Origin: Chara braunii
Taxonomy: Eukaryota > Streptophyta > Charophyceae > Charales > Characeae
Assembly: GCA_003427395.1 (NCBI GenBank)
Contig: BFEA01000630.1
Span: 701,853-741,722, forward strand
DNA: 39,870 bases
Reading direction: 5' to 3'
Shown: positions 1-9,660 of the stretch, in pieces
Layout of the letters: every line of letters starts with the position of its first letter
Numbering within the stretch: the stretch's first letter is position 1
Notes under the pieces: model-generated
What the model was told of the DNA's origin: nothing
Seen by the model: the letters and a program-made list of their open reading frames with translations, nothing else
Databases searched by the model: none
Translations under genes and position numbers: made by a program

Positions 1-1391
1 CACAAGGAAAAAAAAAAAAAAAAAAAAAGGACCCTTATGCTGTGATTGAGGGCGGATACAGGACGCAGCCAACAACACAGCCATTCCTCGCTGCGAAGTG
101 CCACTCCAAGTTCCACCACGCAGCAGGATCTACCCGCAGAAAGACACACAATGGCAGCCAGGTGCAGCCGGCTGCCCCTCAGCGCAGGGCAGACCCGAAT
201 CAAGAAAGCCTGAAACGCGCTGCGCACCTGTCCGCCTTCACAGGTAAGATACACACAATACAAAAAAAAAAAAAAAAACTGACCATCTTTCGGGCCATGT
301 GTCCGCGGCCTCGCAACAATGAACGGCCCCAACATTCTGAATCTATGTGTGGATTACATCCGGGCCGTCGATCTCCCTATTTAACGCACGGTCAGATAAC
401 CCTTTCCCGACTTTCCTATACTGGACACGACGCTACGACCGGTCGGTCTCCAGCGACCACGCGTCCTCCGCCGCGACCGCCGCCATGTTACCTCACGGAA
501 AGACCGGTCTGTCTCCTGTCGGCGACCGCAACGCCCTGTATACCCACTTACACCTGTTTTTAAGGCCTAGTTGCACGGCGTTGCACGACTCTCCACCCGA
601 CAACATTGTGAATGCGGCTGGACAACGTGGCCGTCTCGCTGCATCCGACAAGGTCGACGACATTCCCCAAACGAAAACGCAGCCACTAAACGACAAAACG
701 CAACACCGTATACGCAGCCATTCCTGGCTGCGCATTTTGGCAACGACGGGGGCAGACTGAAGTCAAATCCGTCAAATCCACGTCTGAATGCGTTAGCCTA
801 ATCACGGCCAAATTCAGTCACGCCCAATCATACCCGTTGTATGTATGGATGAATCCATTCTGACAAACAGGCCAAGGTTGAGTCAAAGACTCAAAGGTCA
901 TTGAAGACATTTTGTTTTTTCTTTTTAAATGGCATCCATTCTGACAATGAGGGAAAGAGTTTAGGGAAGGTCATTCTTCTTTTAAAGGGTTAAACCACGA
1001 GTACTTCGCGCAGCTATCGGCCGCGGCGCTTTCCCGTTAAAGCGCCGCGCCTTTAGGGCTTCGGGGTACCAGACCACAATGGCTGGAAGCGCCAGTCAAA
1101 AAAAATTTGAAGCGGTACCCCTGCACTTAGACGAAAATCGGTGCGCAAGGGCATTCCAGGTTCGGCATCGATAGCTGGGCCAAGTACTGGTGGTTTAATA
1201 GCAAAAATAATAAAATATTGCTTTTTCGAAGTTTGGCAGCAAAAATGTAGTCCGTTCGAAGTTTCCTTTGCAAAAATAGAGGTTTAGTTGCAGCTTTATC
1301 GGGTTCCCATAGTTTGCCAGCAAAAATACCGCGTTTTGCCCAGTTTCACAGCGAAGGACCCCTAGGCCTCTGGCCTCAGGGACTCAGCGAC
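1..1391. other. Unassigned repeat-like sequence left of adapter
   Basis: No protein family is recognisable on either strand. Visible landmarks are an A-run of 21 at 8-28, an A-run of 17 at 262-278, and two similar phrases near 80-100 and 714-735 built on GCAGCCATTCCT. The A-runs could be tails of short retroelements, but no element body can be delimited. Open frames here are short, of odd composition, and look like chance. The right end (about 1250-1368) belongs to the inverted pair described separately. Confidence 0.5.
1022..1049. repeat. Perfect 11-bp GC-rich inverted repeat
   Basis: CGCGGCGCTTT at 1022-1032 is exactly complementary to AAAGCGCCGCG at 1039-1049, with a 6-nt CCCGTT loop. It could be a hairpin in RNA or a small dyad in DNA. 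No U-tract follows and this is a eukaryotic context, so it is not called a terminator. Its parent repeat is unknown. Confidence 0.7.
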
Positions 1392-1553
1392 CTGTCTCTT
1401 ATACACATCTAGATGTGTATAAGAGACAGGGGTAGGGGCCTAGGGGGCCTTTGCTGTGAAACTTGGCAAAATGCGGTATTTTTGCTGGCAAACTACGGGA
1501 ACCCGATAAACCTGCAACGAAACCTCTATTTTTGCGAAGGAAACTTGAACGGA
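1250..1553. repeat. Inverted pair of a dispersed repeat around an adapter
   Basis: The sequence at about 1250-1368 reappears as its reverse complement at about 1435-1553. Both arms share the phrases GTTTGCCAGCAAAAATACCG (or its close variant) and TTTATCGGGTTCCC. The arms are similar but not identical, so they are two members of a repeat family, not one molecule read twice. The two arms meet at the adapter at 1392-1429, so the inverted layout is probably artificial. Confidence 0.75.
1392..1429. other. Nextera/Tn5 mate-pair junction adapter (artefact)
   Basis: CTGTCTCTTATACACATCT is followed directly by its exact reverse complement AGATGTGTATAAGAGACAG, giving a 38-bp perfect palindrome. This is the Tn5 mosaic-end pair that marks a circularisation junction in mate-pair libraries. 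It is not genomic. Sequence left and right of it need not be neighbours. The short frames reading CIRDR across it are contamination products, not genes. Confidence 0.97.
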
Positions 1554-2280
1554 CGACTTTTTTTTTTTTTTTTTTTTTTTTTTCAGTCCATTCATATTTA
1601 ATTTACCAAGAAGTTGCAAGAACATGGTTCTGGCTGCTACGGGGTTCCCCGTATGCCTACAATTAGGAGTAGTGGTAGGTAGGTAGTGTGAGGTGAAACT
1701 GAGAGAAGAATATAGCTTTTTAAAAATAAAAAAAAAAAGAGATCTGCGAGGCGGGGGACCTGACAATTCCACCCGGAGTTATCCCGGCAGCATCAGCCGG
1801 CTTAGCTTAAGTCGGATCATGTTAACTTCCTAAACCAACAAAACTGAGTCTTTTCCCACAACAATACCTCTGCCGGCACCTATGGCTGTTCTGTCTCCTA
1901 GGTAAGCCCTGATCTCCCTATCCTACCAACCCTACTACCCTAACTAACCATACTCCTCTCTGAACTATACTCAGACCTACCACGGTCTGGAGCTCGGCCC
2001 ACTGCGACCGAGAAGAACTGAGTTCCTACTCCCATCCCCTGACACTCTCCTTCCCACCACCCCCTTATGGTCTACTGCGACCATGGACTGGAACCGAGTG
2101 CCCTGGTTCTGAGCAACATCCTACCTAACCCTACCCTCTAATGTACTAACCACTAAAGTCTTCATCTATCCAACCAAGGCGAGGTGTGCAGTCTCCCTTG
2201 TTTGATTTCCGCCAGGGCACCCTGGCTTGGCCCATGTGTCAGCAAACCAGCGAAGCCCCGCCTGCCTGCTTCCTTGAATT
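1554..2280. other. Unassigned sequence with poly(T) tract
   Basis: A run of 26 T at 1558-1583 directly follows the adapter-side repeat and could be the poly(A) of a minus-strand retroelement. An A-rich patch lies at 1718-1738. The phrase ACTGCGACC recurs near 2003 and 2073. No coding family is seen. The right edge at 2281 is the 3' end of the Penelope-like terminal repeat, and 2166-2280 is outside that repeat. Confidence 0.45.
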
Positions 2281-3032
2281 AGGGCAGACTGCGGCAACAG
2301 CCTGTCGGGAGACACGGTAAACACGGGCAAGTACTCAGCATACTCAGCAGCAAACACATGCATATGGACAAACACGCGGGTACCAACTCGTCTGAGCTCA
2401 CAAAATAGCAGTGGTACCCTCGAGTTCAACCTCCAAAACGTGAGTTGCTCACACTTCATACAAAGTACATCCCATGCCACCATAGCAGGATCTCCCTATG
2501 AAAACGACATAGCATCTCCTTCTACCGGTTTCATCCGCATGCTACGCGGAATCATCAGGAAGGCGTGCAAACACGCACTTTAGTCGAAAAGAGGCCAACA
2601 GCCTTGCCTCTTGCGTACTTATAGATCCATGTACTAGGTACTTCCTCTCGTGTCTCTTCCTACATTGTCTCTAGTCCCGTCGGCGGGTGTCGGGAAAACG
2701 ACGCGAATCTTCTCGGCCGGTTCAAAACTCCCGCAAAAGACCAAAATAAATAAAATAAAATAAAAAATAATAAACAAAATAATAACAATAATAAAAACAA
2801 TATAGACCCAAACCCAAACAAAGCAGATGGCCAGTCTCGCCATATAGGCACATGTCTGGTCGGCAACGGTTACAGTCAGCTGTCGTTCCGACAGCGTCCG
2901 CGTCCAGTCTCAACCGTCGCATTGTCGGAAACGGGTTAACCTCAGCCTTCTTTTTCTTTCATCCGCCTGTTGCCGAAAACACACCATGAGGATACTGAGG
3001 GCCTTGCACCCCGTAAGCCTAGCCAACTTGGC
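2281..3032 (-). repeat. PLE terminal repeat (pLTR), downstream copy
   Basis: This is the 3' end of the element: the C-terminal coding part of ORF2 (from 2910 upward) plus the 3' UTR. It matches 7818-8569 over the same 752-bp length with no net indel and scattered substitutions. The 3' UTR contains an AT-rich stretch (2744-2800) of AAATAA-type units. The equal length despite this low-complexity stretch suggests the duplication is fairly young. Confidence 0.9.
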
Positions 3033-5727
3033 AAAGGCGCCCTCTGAAACCTCCGGGTTGTAGCCCCGGAGGATGCTCTCAGTAACCGCGTAGGCCACAG
3101 AGCTCACACACAGTGCAGGTGAGGTCGAGGAGAACCATAACTTTTTTAAGGTAGCTGACAACACCCCTTTCTTCGACCGTTTCTCAGAGTAGCTAGCGTA
3201 GTCTTGCATGGAATGATAGCGCAGTTCGCCTTTCTCTCGGAGTGCCTCGGTATTCTTTGTCTCTTGTACGAATACCATCTGCACCGGCTTTGAGAGGACG
3301 TACATATGTCCCCAAAAAAAACTCCAATGGTTCGATCCCTCGTCCTTTCGGATGAGCTTCAGCTTGGAGTCGTACGCGCCTTCGAACTCTTCCAGTATTT
3401 GACCGGCTTTCCTTCCTGATTCCGTATCTTCGCTGCACCCAACGACAATGGAGACATCATCTACCATCCTCCATCCCTTAACCAGCCTCCTATCTTCGCC
3501 GAGATTGGTCAAGAACGTTGCTTCTGCCATGGCGCAGGTGATGGTCGCCAACACCGGGCTCGAGGTTTCCCCATGGGAATCCCGACTATCTGCCGTTACA
3601 CCATATCTCCGCACTTCATGTAAGCGTGCGCCAGATCGTACCGAACCATCTTCCGTATTGTGTTGAAATCTACAGTGACATAGCCCGGTTCCTTCCGTCG
3701 TGTATTCGAGAGCACACACGTCTTTCCTCTGACGGCAACCTTAACTTGCCTCCACCCTCTCTCTCTTCATAATGTTCCAAAATATTTGAGACTGCTTCTT
3801 CCACCGAAGTGTGCGATATCGAAGAGAACATCTCTTTGATATCGTAGCACCTTCCCAAAGTTGTGGTACACCCTTGCTTCTGGAACTCTTCTCCTGCGTT
3901 TTCCAGGTTTTCTCTCAGTTCACAGCTTGAACCAAGGTGGAAACTCATTGCGAACCTCCGTACCAGGCAGTTCAGCGCTCTTGCGCATCTCCTCTGCCCC
4001 ATGGCCGCTGGGTCTGCACACGCGGGGGCTATGGGCCTCCACCGTAGGAGGTCTTTGTCCTTCGGTATCATGTAAGTCTTCCCCAACTTACCATCCAGTT
4101 TCCACTTCCCCACTGCTTCCAGACCAGCTTCCACATAGTCAGCTTTGCACAGCTTGAGCACCTCATCTTCTGCTATCTCTATGATCTCGTAGTCTGCGTT
4201 CCTAACGAACATCTTACCGTAGCCATGTCTGTAGAGCACCGGGCATACCAGGGCGGTGTCTCCTGGATTCCTGTCTACCGGTGTCATTACTAGACCTTTG
4301 TACTTCTCCGCCCACCGTCTCACCTCTTTCTCAGTCCACGCTACATGCCTCGCATCGTCTTTCTTGAAACAGGAAGATACATCCAAACTCTCCGAGCGCC
4401 TCCTTCCCAGATGCGTAGTTGCCGTTGCGATCCCCAGATCGATCGCCTCCTTACTGGTACCCTTGCCTAGCCTCGTAACATTCTTTGCATTCTGTACGAA
4501 AGCCGGTGTTCCTTCTACCTCCCGTAGTCTAGTGAGGACATGCCCTTCTGTCTTCTCCAGGTTAAAACGCGCGCAGTTACAGTGCACAGTTTCCGTGTGG
4601 GCATAAGCCCTATGGTTGTGCATGACTTCGTCGACCGTCTTGTTCTTAGTATTCACTATTCTAACCTTGCCCTTCACAAAATCAGCTACGGCCTTCTCCT
4701 GCACCGTACATTCAATCGCGGACTCTGTAAGTCGTCTCACCTCGGCTTTCTTGATCGTTGCGCAAAAGGGATACTTAACTGTAACTCTCCGCCGAACGCT
4801 GACACCAGTCTTAGCTCTAATCATTCGGTCTAATTTTAGTTTGAGTTTGTTCCTCGTCTCTTTTCTGCCGAAAAACCCCGCAGTTCTGTAGAGTCCCAGT
4901 AGTTTCGTAGTAGTGTAACGCCCTACCGTTGTCGCCTGTTTTGGTTTCCTGAGGAGCTTCTTGAGTACAACCTTGTTGCGCTCAGAAGTGGTCGACGTTC
5001 TCACAATCTTCACAAAACGCACCTTACCGCCTTTCTCACACAAGTTCTTCGCCTTTGCAAGAGTCAGCAGGCTTCCTCCGATGTTGAGTTCGGTCTCACC
5101 GTACCTTGATCTCACCGTCTTCCATCCATCTGACCAGTGTTGCCCTGGTACAAAATCGACCTCCAGTTGTTCCCCCTTCGCTCCTTGTCTCTCTTCCAGC
5201 CATTTTATAAGCGATGTACGTCGCCTGTCTTCCGTGACGAAGCTAACAATCGGTAAACCCTTCGTTCCCCCTCCTCTCCGCTTTCGTTCCCTTCTCCATC
5301 TCCTCTTCCGACCGCCAATCTTCAAACGTCGCCCTGTCCCCATCGTGTTCAGACTCGGGGACAAGTCCCCGATCAGATACCGTTCAAAAGCAAAGTCATC
5401 CTCAGTCGTGGTGTGCTTGATCGGAATAACCACGAACTTCTCTACGCCAAAAACCCTCATCCATCGGTATAGTTGTGGTGTCTTACCAAGGGCATTGGAG
5501 TTCGCTGCCTTTACATGCTCCTTCCACCTTTGAGCGATAGGTCTAGCGGTGCAGCCAACATACACCTTCTTCGACCACGGACTGGCTACGATGTAAGTGC
5601 CTCCGCTCCGTAATTCTACGACGTCCTTGCTAAGATCTGCCTTATCGAGGTACTTAGAGAGCCAACTGATCTCCCCCGATAGTCCAAGGAGCACGACTGT
5701 TGTCGTGATCCTTCTTTCCACTGCCAT
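2910..5727 (-). pseudogene. PLE ORF2: GIY-YIG endonuclease plus reverse transcriptase
   Basis: Residues about 43-130 from the ATG at 5727 form a GIY-YIG nuclease: GGTYIV, then KKVYVG, the catalytic-type Arg in TARPIAQRWKEH, and the Glu in FAFERYL followed by LSPSLN. RT follows: RPIAP near 4000, motif A in YDIKEMFSSISH near 3830, motif B GIPMGK near 3575, then SSPVLATITCAMAE, and motif C as MVDDVSIVVG near 3455. A TPVDRNPGD segment sits where PLE RTs often carry a DKG motif. The frame breaks twice, once in a GA run near 3763 and once near 3566, and an in-frame TAA lies at 3596-3598. The open frame can extend upstream to 5826 without another ATG. The permuted N-terminal GIY-YIG is the Naiad/Chlamys arrangement, not the C-terminal one of classical Penelope. 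Confidence 0.85.
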
Positions 5728-5829
5728 CGCCTGTTCTCCACCTGTGCAACTCTCCCAGAGAATCTGTCTTTTCTCAATGTCGTCGCGTAGAGACTTCCAG
5801 AGTTCGTTGGTAGTCGGTGGTCCTAGTCA

Positions 5830-6410
5830 ATCTGACCCAGGTTCAGGAACGGGATCCGGCACAGGATCCGATCGAAGGAGAGTACGAGGTGGTATGAAAA
5901 CCTTCGTCTTTCCCCGATTATTGATTGTCGTCTTGCTCCTGGTATGGACTGTCGTCTTGACAGCCCCCACCGGTGTTGCGTCTTCATGTGATTCTAGGCT
6001 CGCTCTTCTCCCGCCCGTTTTTCCTCCCGGTGTATCAAAGAAACCTTCGTGCTCGTTCGGTCTGCCTTCTTACCAGCGCCACGATCATTTCGTCCTTCTT
6101 AGTCGACCATATACCTGCCTTCTCGCATATCTCCTTCAGTTGCGAGGCCTTCTTTGCGGAGTATGCTTGGTGTACCGCCAACGTGTACTCGAGCAGACCT
6201 TCTCCCGAACACCCAACGGAGATTCCCTTATGACCATTGGTAAGCGGCGTTACTGGCTCGCAGTCTTCGTTCGCGTCTGCTACTGCGGTGTGCCGTGAGC
6301 ATTCGGCGATCTCGAAGCTTTTGTGCCCGTTCTCAACGGTCCTCCGCGAGGATGCTTCTTCTTCTTCGTTTTCGATCGCTGTTTCTCTTCTCGTAGCAGG
6401 CGTGCGATCT
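5830..6410 (-). other. Spacer between PLE ORF1 and ORF2
   Basis: No convincing protein is seen here on the minus strand. The ORF2 frame is open from 6069 down to a TGA at 5827-5829, but its composition is Pro/Thr/Lys-rich without motifs. The ORF1 frame continues past its stop with a lysine-rich stretch (KTKKKK), so the stop at 6411 could be a mutation in a longer basic tail. The long plus-strand frame over this region is a shadow. Confidence 0.4.
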
Positions 6411-7043
6411 TTAGGATTTCTTCCTCGGTATCTTCATCGGAGCTACTTGGCCTTGAACTGTTGCTGCTGTCGGAGTCGAGGCTGGTTGATGACTCTGCCG
6501 CTCTTCGTGTGTTCCTTCGTTTCTTGCATTGTTTTGTCTTCTTTGTCTTGACATCCCTTTGGCGATGGTCTTGCTGCGTGGGGATATCTGTGGGTTGGCG
6601 CTGTTCGTTCCTTTCAGACTGTTTCCTTTCCCCTCGCCGTCCCTAGCCATCTTCGCCTTCTCAGCCGCCTCTTGCTGCTGCTTCCTCCATTTCTCTTCGA
6701 TCTCCGCTTGAAGCTGGAGCTTCATCTCTTCTGTTCGCCTAGCTATGTCCAACTCTCTTCTCCTCTCCTCTTCTTCCTTCAAACGCCTCTGCTCTTCCTC
6801 CGCCCGCTTCTTAGGTTCTTCCTTTTTTTCGTCCATTAGTTCTCTAACGAAAGTTTGCATGTCATCTTCTTGATGATTCCCACTCCTCCCACGTTTGGCC
6901 CAGCAGTCTCGCGCAAAATGCCCCGTCGTCCCGCATTCATAGCAAGTGACCGTGGGCCGCCCGCCGTATCCTCCGTTGCCGTTGTTGTTACCATTGTTCG
7001 TACCGTTTCCATTATTTCCGCTATTTCCTCCTCCTCCGTACAT
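6411..7043 (-). CDS. PLE ORF1: CCHC zinc knuckle and coiled-coil protein
   Basis: The frame is 210 codons from an ATG at 7043, with an in-frame TGA shortly upstream. It opens with a Gly/Asn-rich low-complexity segment (about residues 1-28). A retroviral-type zinc knuckle CYECGTTGHFARDC (C-x2-C-x4-H-x4-C) follows at about residues 34-47. A strongly charged Glu/Lys/Arg heptad-like segment at about 65-140 predicts a coiled coil, and the tail is basic. These are features of nucleic-acid-binding Gag or ORF1 proteins. It lies upstream of ORF2 on the same strand, inside the unit bounded by the pLTRs, so it most likely belongs to the PLE. The alternative is a captured gag fragment. Confidence 0.7.
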   Translation of the reverse strand: MYGGGGNSGNNGNGTNNGNNNGNGGYGGRPTVTCYECGTTGHFARDCWAKRGRSGNHQEDDMQTFVRELMDEKKEEPKKRAEEEQRRLKEEEERRRELDIARRTEEMKLQLQAEIEEKWRKQQQEAAEKAKMARDGEGKGNSLKGTNSANPQISPRSKTIAKGMSRQRRQNNARNEGTHEERQSHQPASTPTAATVQGQVAPMKIPRKKS

Positions 7044-7099
7044 CCTGCCCCTATTTCTGTCTGATAGTCACTAGGATATTCGGCAAAACGAAACAAATA

Positions 7100-7817
7100 T
7101 TACCGATAAACAGTTTTCCGTCGACTACGATATCAAAATAGTATTCTTTGTCTGCATGGGTTATAGTATTGGCTTATCAAATGTGAATCACTAAGGTATC
7201 GATGATCCAGGTACCATAGCACGTATTTGTGCAGTTCGCATTACGTGATCAAAGTGAGGATCACTATGAGAGAGTCGGCAGAAAACTTCTTAGTGGCTGT
7301 CCGTCATAGAAGATTGGATCCACAATCTCGTCGACGCATTTTCTACTTGCCACGAACTTCAAAACTCGGTTATCCAACCCGATAAATGTACTAGAAAACC
7401 TCCTCCGGCTATGGGAAACAAAATATTCCCTGACTAAAATATAAACCCAGAACCAAACTCAGTAACCTCAGATCTCCAAATTTTGAAAACCACTGAAACG
7501 GTGAAGCTCTCTTCCTGACCAGAATACAAACTCCGAACAAAACTAAGAATACTCAGATCTCCGACTAGACGAGATCACTAGCATAGCGAAGCTCACCTCT
7601 CGGGCAAACTACGATCCTAGAACGAAAACCCACCTAAGAATACTCAGATCTCCATATAGACGAAAACACTTAGCGAAGCTCACTTATCGACCAGAATACG
7701 ATCTCAGGACGAAAAACTAGAATAGCAAAGCTCACTTCTCGACCAAAATACAATCTCCGAACACATCTAACACAGCCACCGCAAGGCTAAAAGGCTCCGG
7801 TTACTGTGTTCCCTCAC
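7100..7817 (-). promoter_or_regulatory. PLE 5' leader region
   Basis: This stretch has no coding signal and lies between the ORF1 start and the pLTR boundary. By position it is the 5' UTR and probable promoter of the minus-strand element. Its upstream half is the 85-88-bp repeat array listed separately. No clear TATA box could be assigned. Confidence 0.5.
7428..7780. repeat. Degenerate 85-88-bp tandem repeats in PLE leader
   Basis: Five unit starts are visible near 7428, 7513, 7601, 7688 and 7740, each opening with a variant of CGACCAGAATACGATCTC. Most units also carry ACTCAGATCTCC and then AGCGAAGCTCAC. Spacing is 85, 88, 87 and 52 bp, the last interval having lost its middle. Repeated leader units in retroelements often act as promoter monomers, but that role is inference here. 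Confidence 0.75.
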
Positions 7818-8569
7818 AGGGCGGACTGCGGCAACAACCCGTCGGGAGACACGGTAAACACGGGCAAGTACTCAGCATACTCAACAGCAAACACATGCAT
7901 ATGGACAAACACGCGGGTACCAACTCGTCTGAGCTCACAAAATAGCAATGGTACCCTCGAGTTCAACCTCCAAAACGTGAGTTGCTCACCCTTCATACAA
8001 AGTACATCCCATGCCACCATAGCAGGATCTCCCTATGAAAACGACATAGCATCTCCTTCTACCGGTTTGATCCGCATGGTACGAGGAATCATCAGGAAGG
8101 CGTGCAAACACGCACTTTAGTCGAAAAGAGGCCTACAACCTTGCCTCTTGCGTACTTATAGATCCATGCATTAGGTACTTCCTCTCGTGTCTCTTCCTAC
8201 GTTGTCTCTAGTCCCGTCGGCGGGTTTCGGGAAAACGACGCGAATCTTCTCGGCCGGTTCAAAACTTCCGCAAAAGACTAAAATAAATAAAATAAAATAA
8301 AAAATAAAATAAAAAATAATAACAATAATAAAAACAATGTAGACTCAAACCCAAACAAAGCAAATGGTCAGTCTCGCCATATAGGCACGTGTCTGGTCGG
8401 CAGCGGTTATAGTCAGTTGTCGTTCCGACAACGTCCGCGTCCAGACTCAACCGTCACATTGTCGGAAACGGGTTAACCTCAGCCTTCTTTTTCTTTTGTC
8501 CGCCTGTTGCCGAAAACACACCATGAGGATACTGAGGGCCTTGCACCCCGTAAGCCTAGCGAACTTGGC
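7818..8569 (-). repeat. PLE terminal repeat (pLTR), upstream truncated copy
   Basis: This matches 2281-3032 from AGGGC(A/G)GACTGCGG through AACTTGGC at a constant offset of 5537 bp. It is the 3' end of a second PLE copy whose 5' part is missing beyond 8569. Because it sits upstream of the fuller copy in the same orientation, the pair forms the head-to-tail tandem typical of Penelope-like elements. Confidence 0.9.
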
Positions 8570-8574
8570 TAACC

Positions 8575-8700
8575 TCAGCCTTTTTTTTTCCTCCAGTCAG
8601 CACGGATTTCTGTCTTCAGTAGGGATCTGAACAGCTTTTCCACCTGTGGTTCTGACAAATCTTGGTCCCGAAACCTTCTCCCATTCAACAGAAAAATTTC
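8575..8700 (-). pseudogene. Short coding remnant beside PLE truncation point
   Basis: One minus-strand frame reads about 40 codons with protein-like composition, including RFRDQDLSEPQVEKLF and TEIRADWRKKK, and ends at a TGA inside the AGGCTGAGG phrase. It is bounded upstream by a TAG. No family is recognised. It could be the C-terminus of the sequence into which the truncated PLE copy was joined, or chance. Confidence 0.3.
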
Positions 8701-9160
8701 CTAGAATTAAATAATCCTTCTGAAGTAAAATTACATTCTAAATTTTAAAATTTCATTCCATCTTAAAAAATGTCATTCCAATTTTAAATTTTTTTGTCTT
8801 ACTTGAAAACTTTCCCTCCAAGAATGGGGTATCCCTTCTTATTTGAACTGCATGCTAGAGATGGATTGAAAGCCTGGATGAGTTCATGAAATATTTTAAT
8901 TGGACTTTCATTCTAAGTAAGGATTTCCAGTCATAAATATGTTAATCCAATTTAAATTAGAAGATATTTCTTGTAGTAGAATGAAAGTTTGATTAAAATA
9001 TTTCATAAACTCGTCCAGACTTTCATTCCATCTTCAACAAATAGATGTAGTTAGACGGGAAAGTTCATATTTCGACGGGAACTTATCAAATTAAATTGAA
9101 AATTTTAGAATTGGATGAACATTGGAATGAAAATTTATAAATATGAAGGATTTTTTTTTT
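8690..9160. repeat. AT-rich foldback (MITE-like) sequence
   Basis: Arms at 8860-8915 and 8977-9032 are 56-bp imperfect inverted repeats. One contains ATGAAATATTTTAATTGGAC, and the other reads GTTTGATTAAAATATTTCAT on the plus strand. The spacer is 61 bp. Weaker complementarity continues outward, with TTTCATTCCA-type phrases and AACTTTCCC near 8810 against GGGAAAGTT near 9060. The whole AT-rich block may be one hairpin element of about 450 bp. No transposase and no clear target duplication are visible. Confidence 0.65.
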
Positions 9161-9173
9161 ATGGAATGTTTTT

Positions 9174-9457
9174 TCAACTTTTATTTCTCGTGGGAATTTT
9201 TATGTTGTTCCTATCCTTCCAGATTACCCACATCATGGCGGCTCTCCCTGTCTGAGCCGTGTACCCCCAACCCTTGCTGTTGGGCTCTCCTTCCGGTAGG
9301 AACCCCTGCAGTACCCAATCCATTTTCTGCACAACTTTCCTTCCCGACATTTTTTCCCAATGTGCAAGCCACCACAACCACCATTTCTTGGATCTGGGGC
9401 ACTCCCACCACATGTGGGTCATGGATTCTACTGGCCATGTGCATCGGTCGCAGTCTT
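9174..9457 (-). pseudogene. LINE RT C-terminal zinc-binding fragment
   Basis: Reading minus from 9457, the frame gives CDRCTWPVESMTHMWWECP and then SKKWW, the C..C..H..C pattern of the zf-RVT domain at the end of plant-type LINE ORF2 proteins. It continues with AAMMWVIWKDRNN, also typical of that region. It starts immediately after the poly(A) of the LINE at 9458-14653. That LINE therefore appears to have inserted into this older, different LINE copy. Confidence 0.75.
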
Positions 9458-9479
9458 TTTTTTTTTTTTTTTTTTTTTT

Positions 9480-9660
9480 AATTCAAAAAACACACCCCTT
9501 GCAATGCTAGTGGTGCTGGTAAGAGCAGACACCGCTAGCATCTGGGGGGCTCCATCTATTGGTGGGGAGCGTCACCTGCTGGAAAACGGGTCCAGCTTCC
9601 ATTTACAGAATGCACAAAGCAGAATGAAAAAATGATTGTTAACCCTGCCAGCATTGATTA
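9480..9660 (-). repeat. LINE 3' tail shared with SINE-like copies
   Basis: On the minus strand this holds CTGGACCCGTTTTCCAG (9579-9595), a stem of CTGGA/TCCAG, followed by CAGGTG and TCCCCACCAATAGATG, then the poly(A). The same phrase occurs without a LINE ORF at about 17075-17115, 35113-35155 and 36285-36310. A shared 3' tail is the signature of SINEs mobilised by a partner LINE, or of short LINE truncations. Confidence 0.75.

Larger units (their letters stand above)
2281..7817 (-). mobile_element. Penelope-like element, N-terminal GIY-YIG type
   Basis: The element reads on the minus strand, with its 5' end at about 7817 and 3' end at about 2281. It carries a 5' leader with roughly 87-bp repeats, an ORF1 with a CCHC zinc knuckle and coiled coil, a spacer of about 600 bp, and an ORF2 with GIY-YIG then RT domains. 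The last 752 bp (2281-3032) recur at 7818-8569, just upstream of the 5' end and in the same orientation. That is the pLTR arrangement known for Penelope-like elements, in which a 5'-truncated copy sits in tandem upstream of a fuller copy. The unit length implied by the repeat offset is 5537 bp. ORF2 is broken, so this copy is inactive. Confidence 0.85.

Noticed and set aside
42-801. Several overlapping plus- and minus-strand frames in the first 800 bases
   Set aside because: They have biased composition and no domain, codon or homology support, and they overlap each other in several frames.
1022-1049. Rho-independent terminator
   Set aside because: There is no U-tract after the stem and no bacterial context.
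1413-1601. Short frames reading CIRDR across the adapter
   Set aside because: They are translations of the Nextera junction sequence, a well-known contamination product.
5597-6298. Plus-strand frame of 233 codons over the PLE
   Set aside because: It is antisense to ORF2 and the inter-ORF spacer and has no motifs. It is a shadow of the minus-strand coding region.
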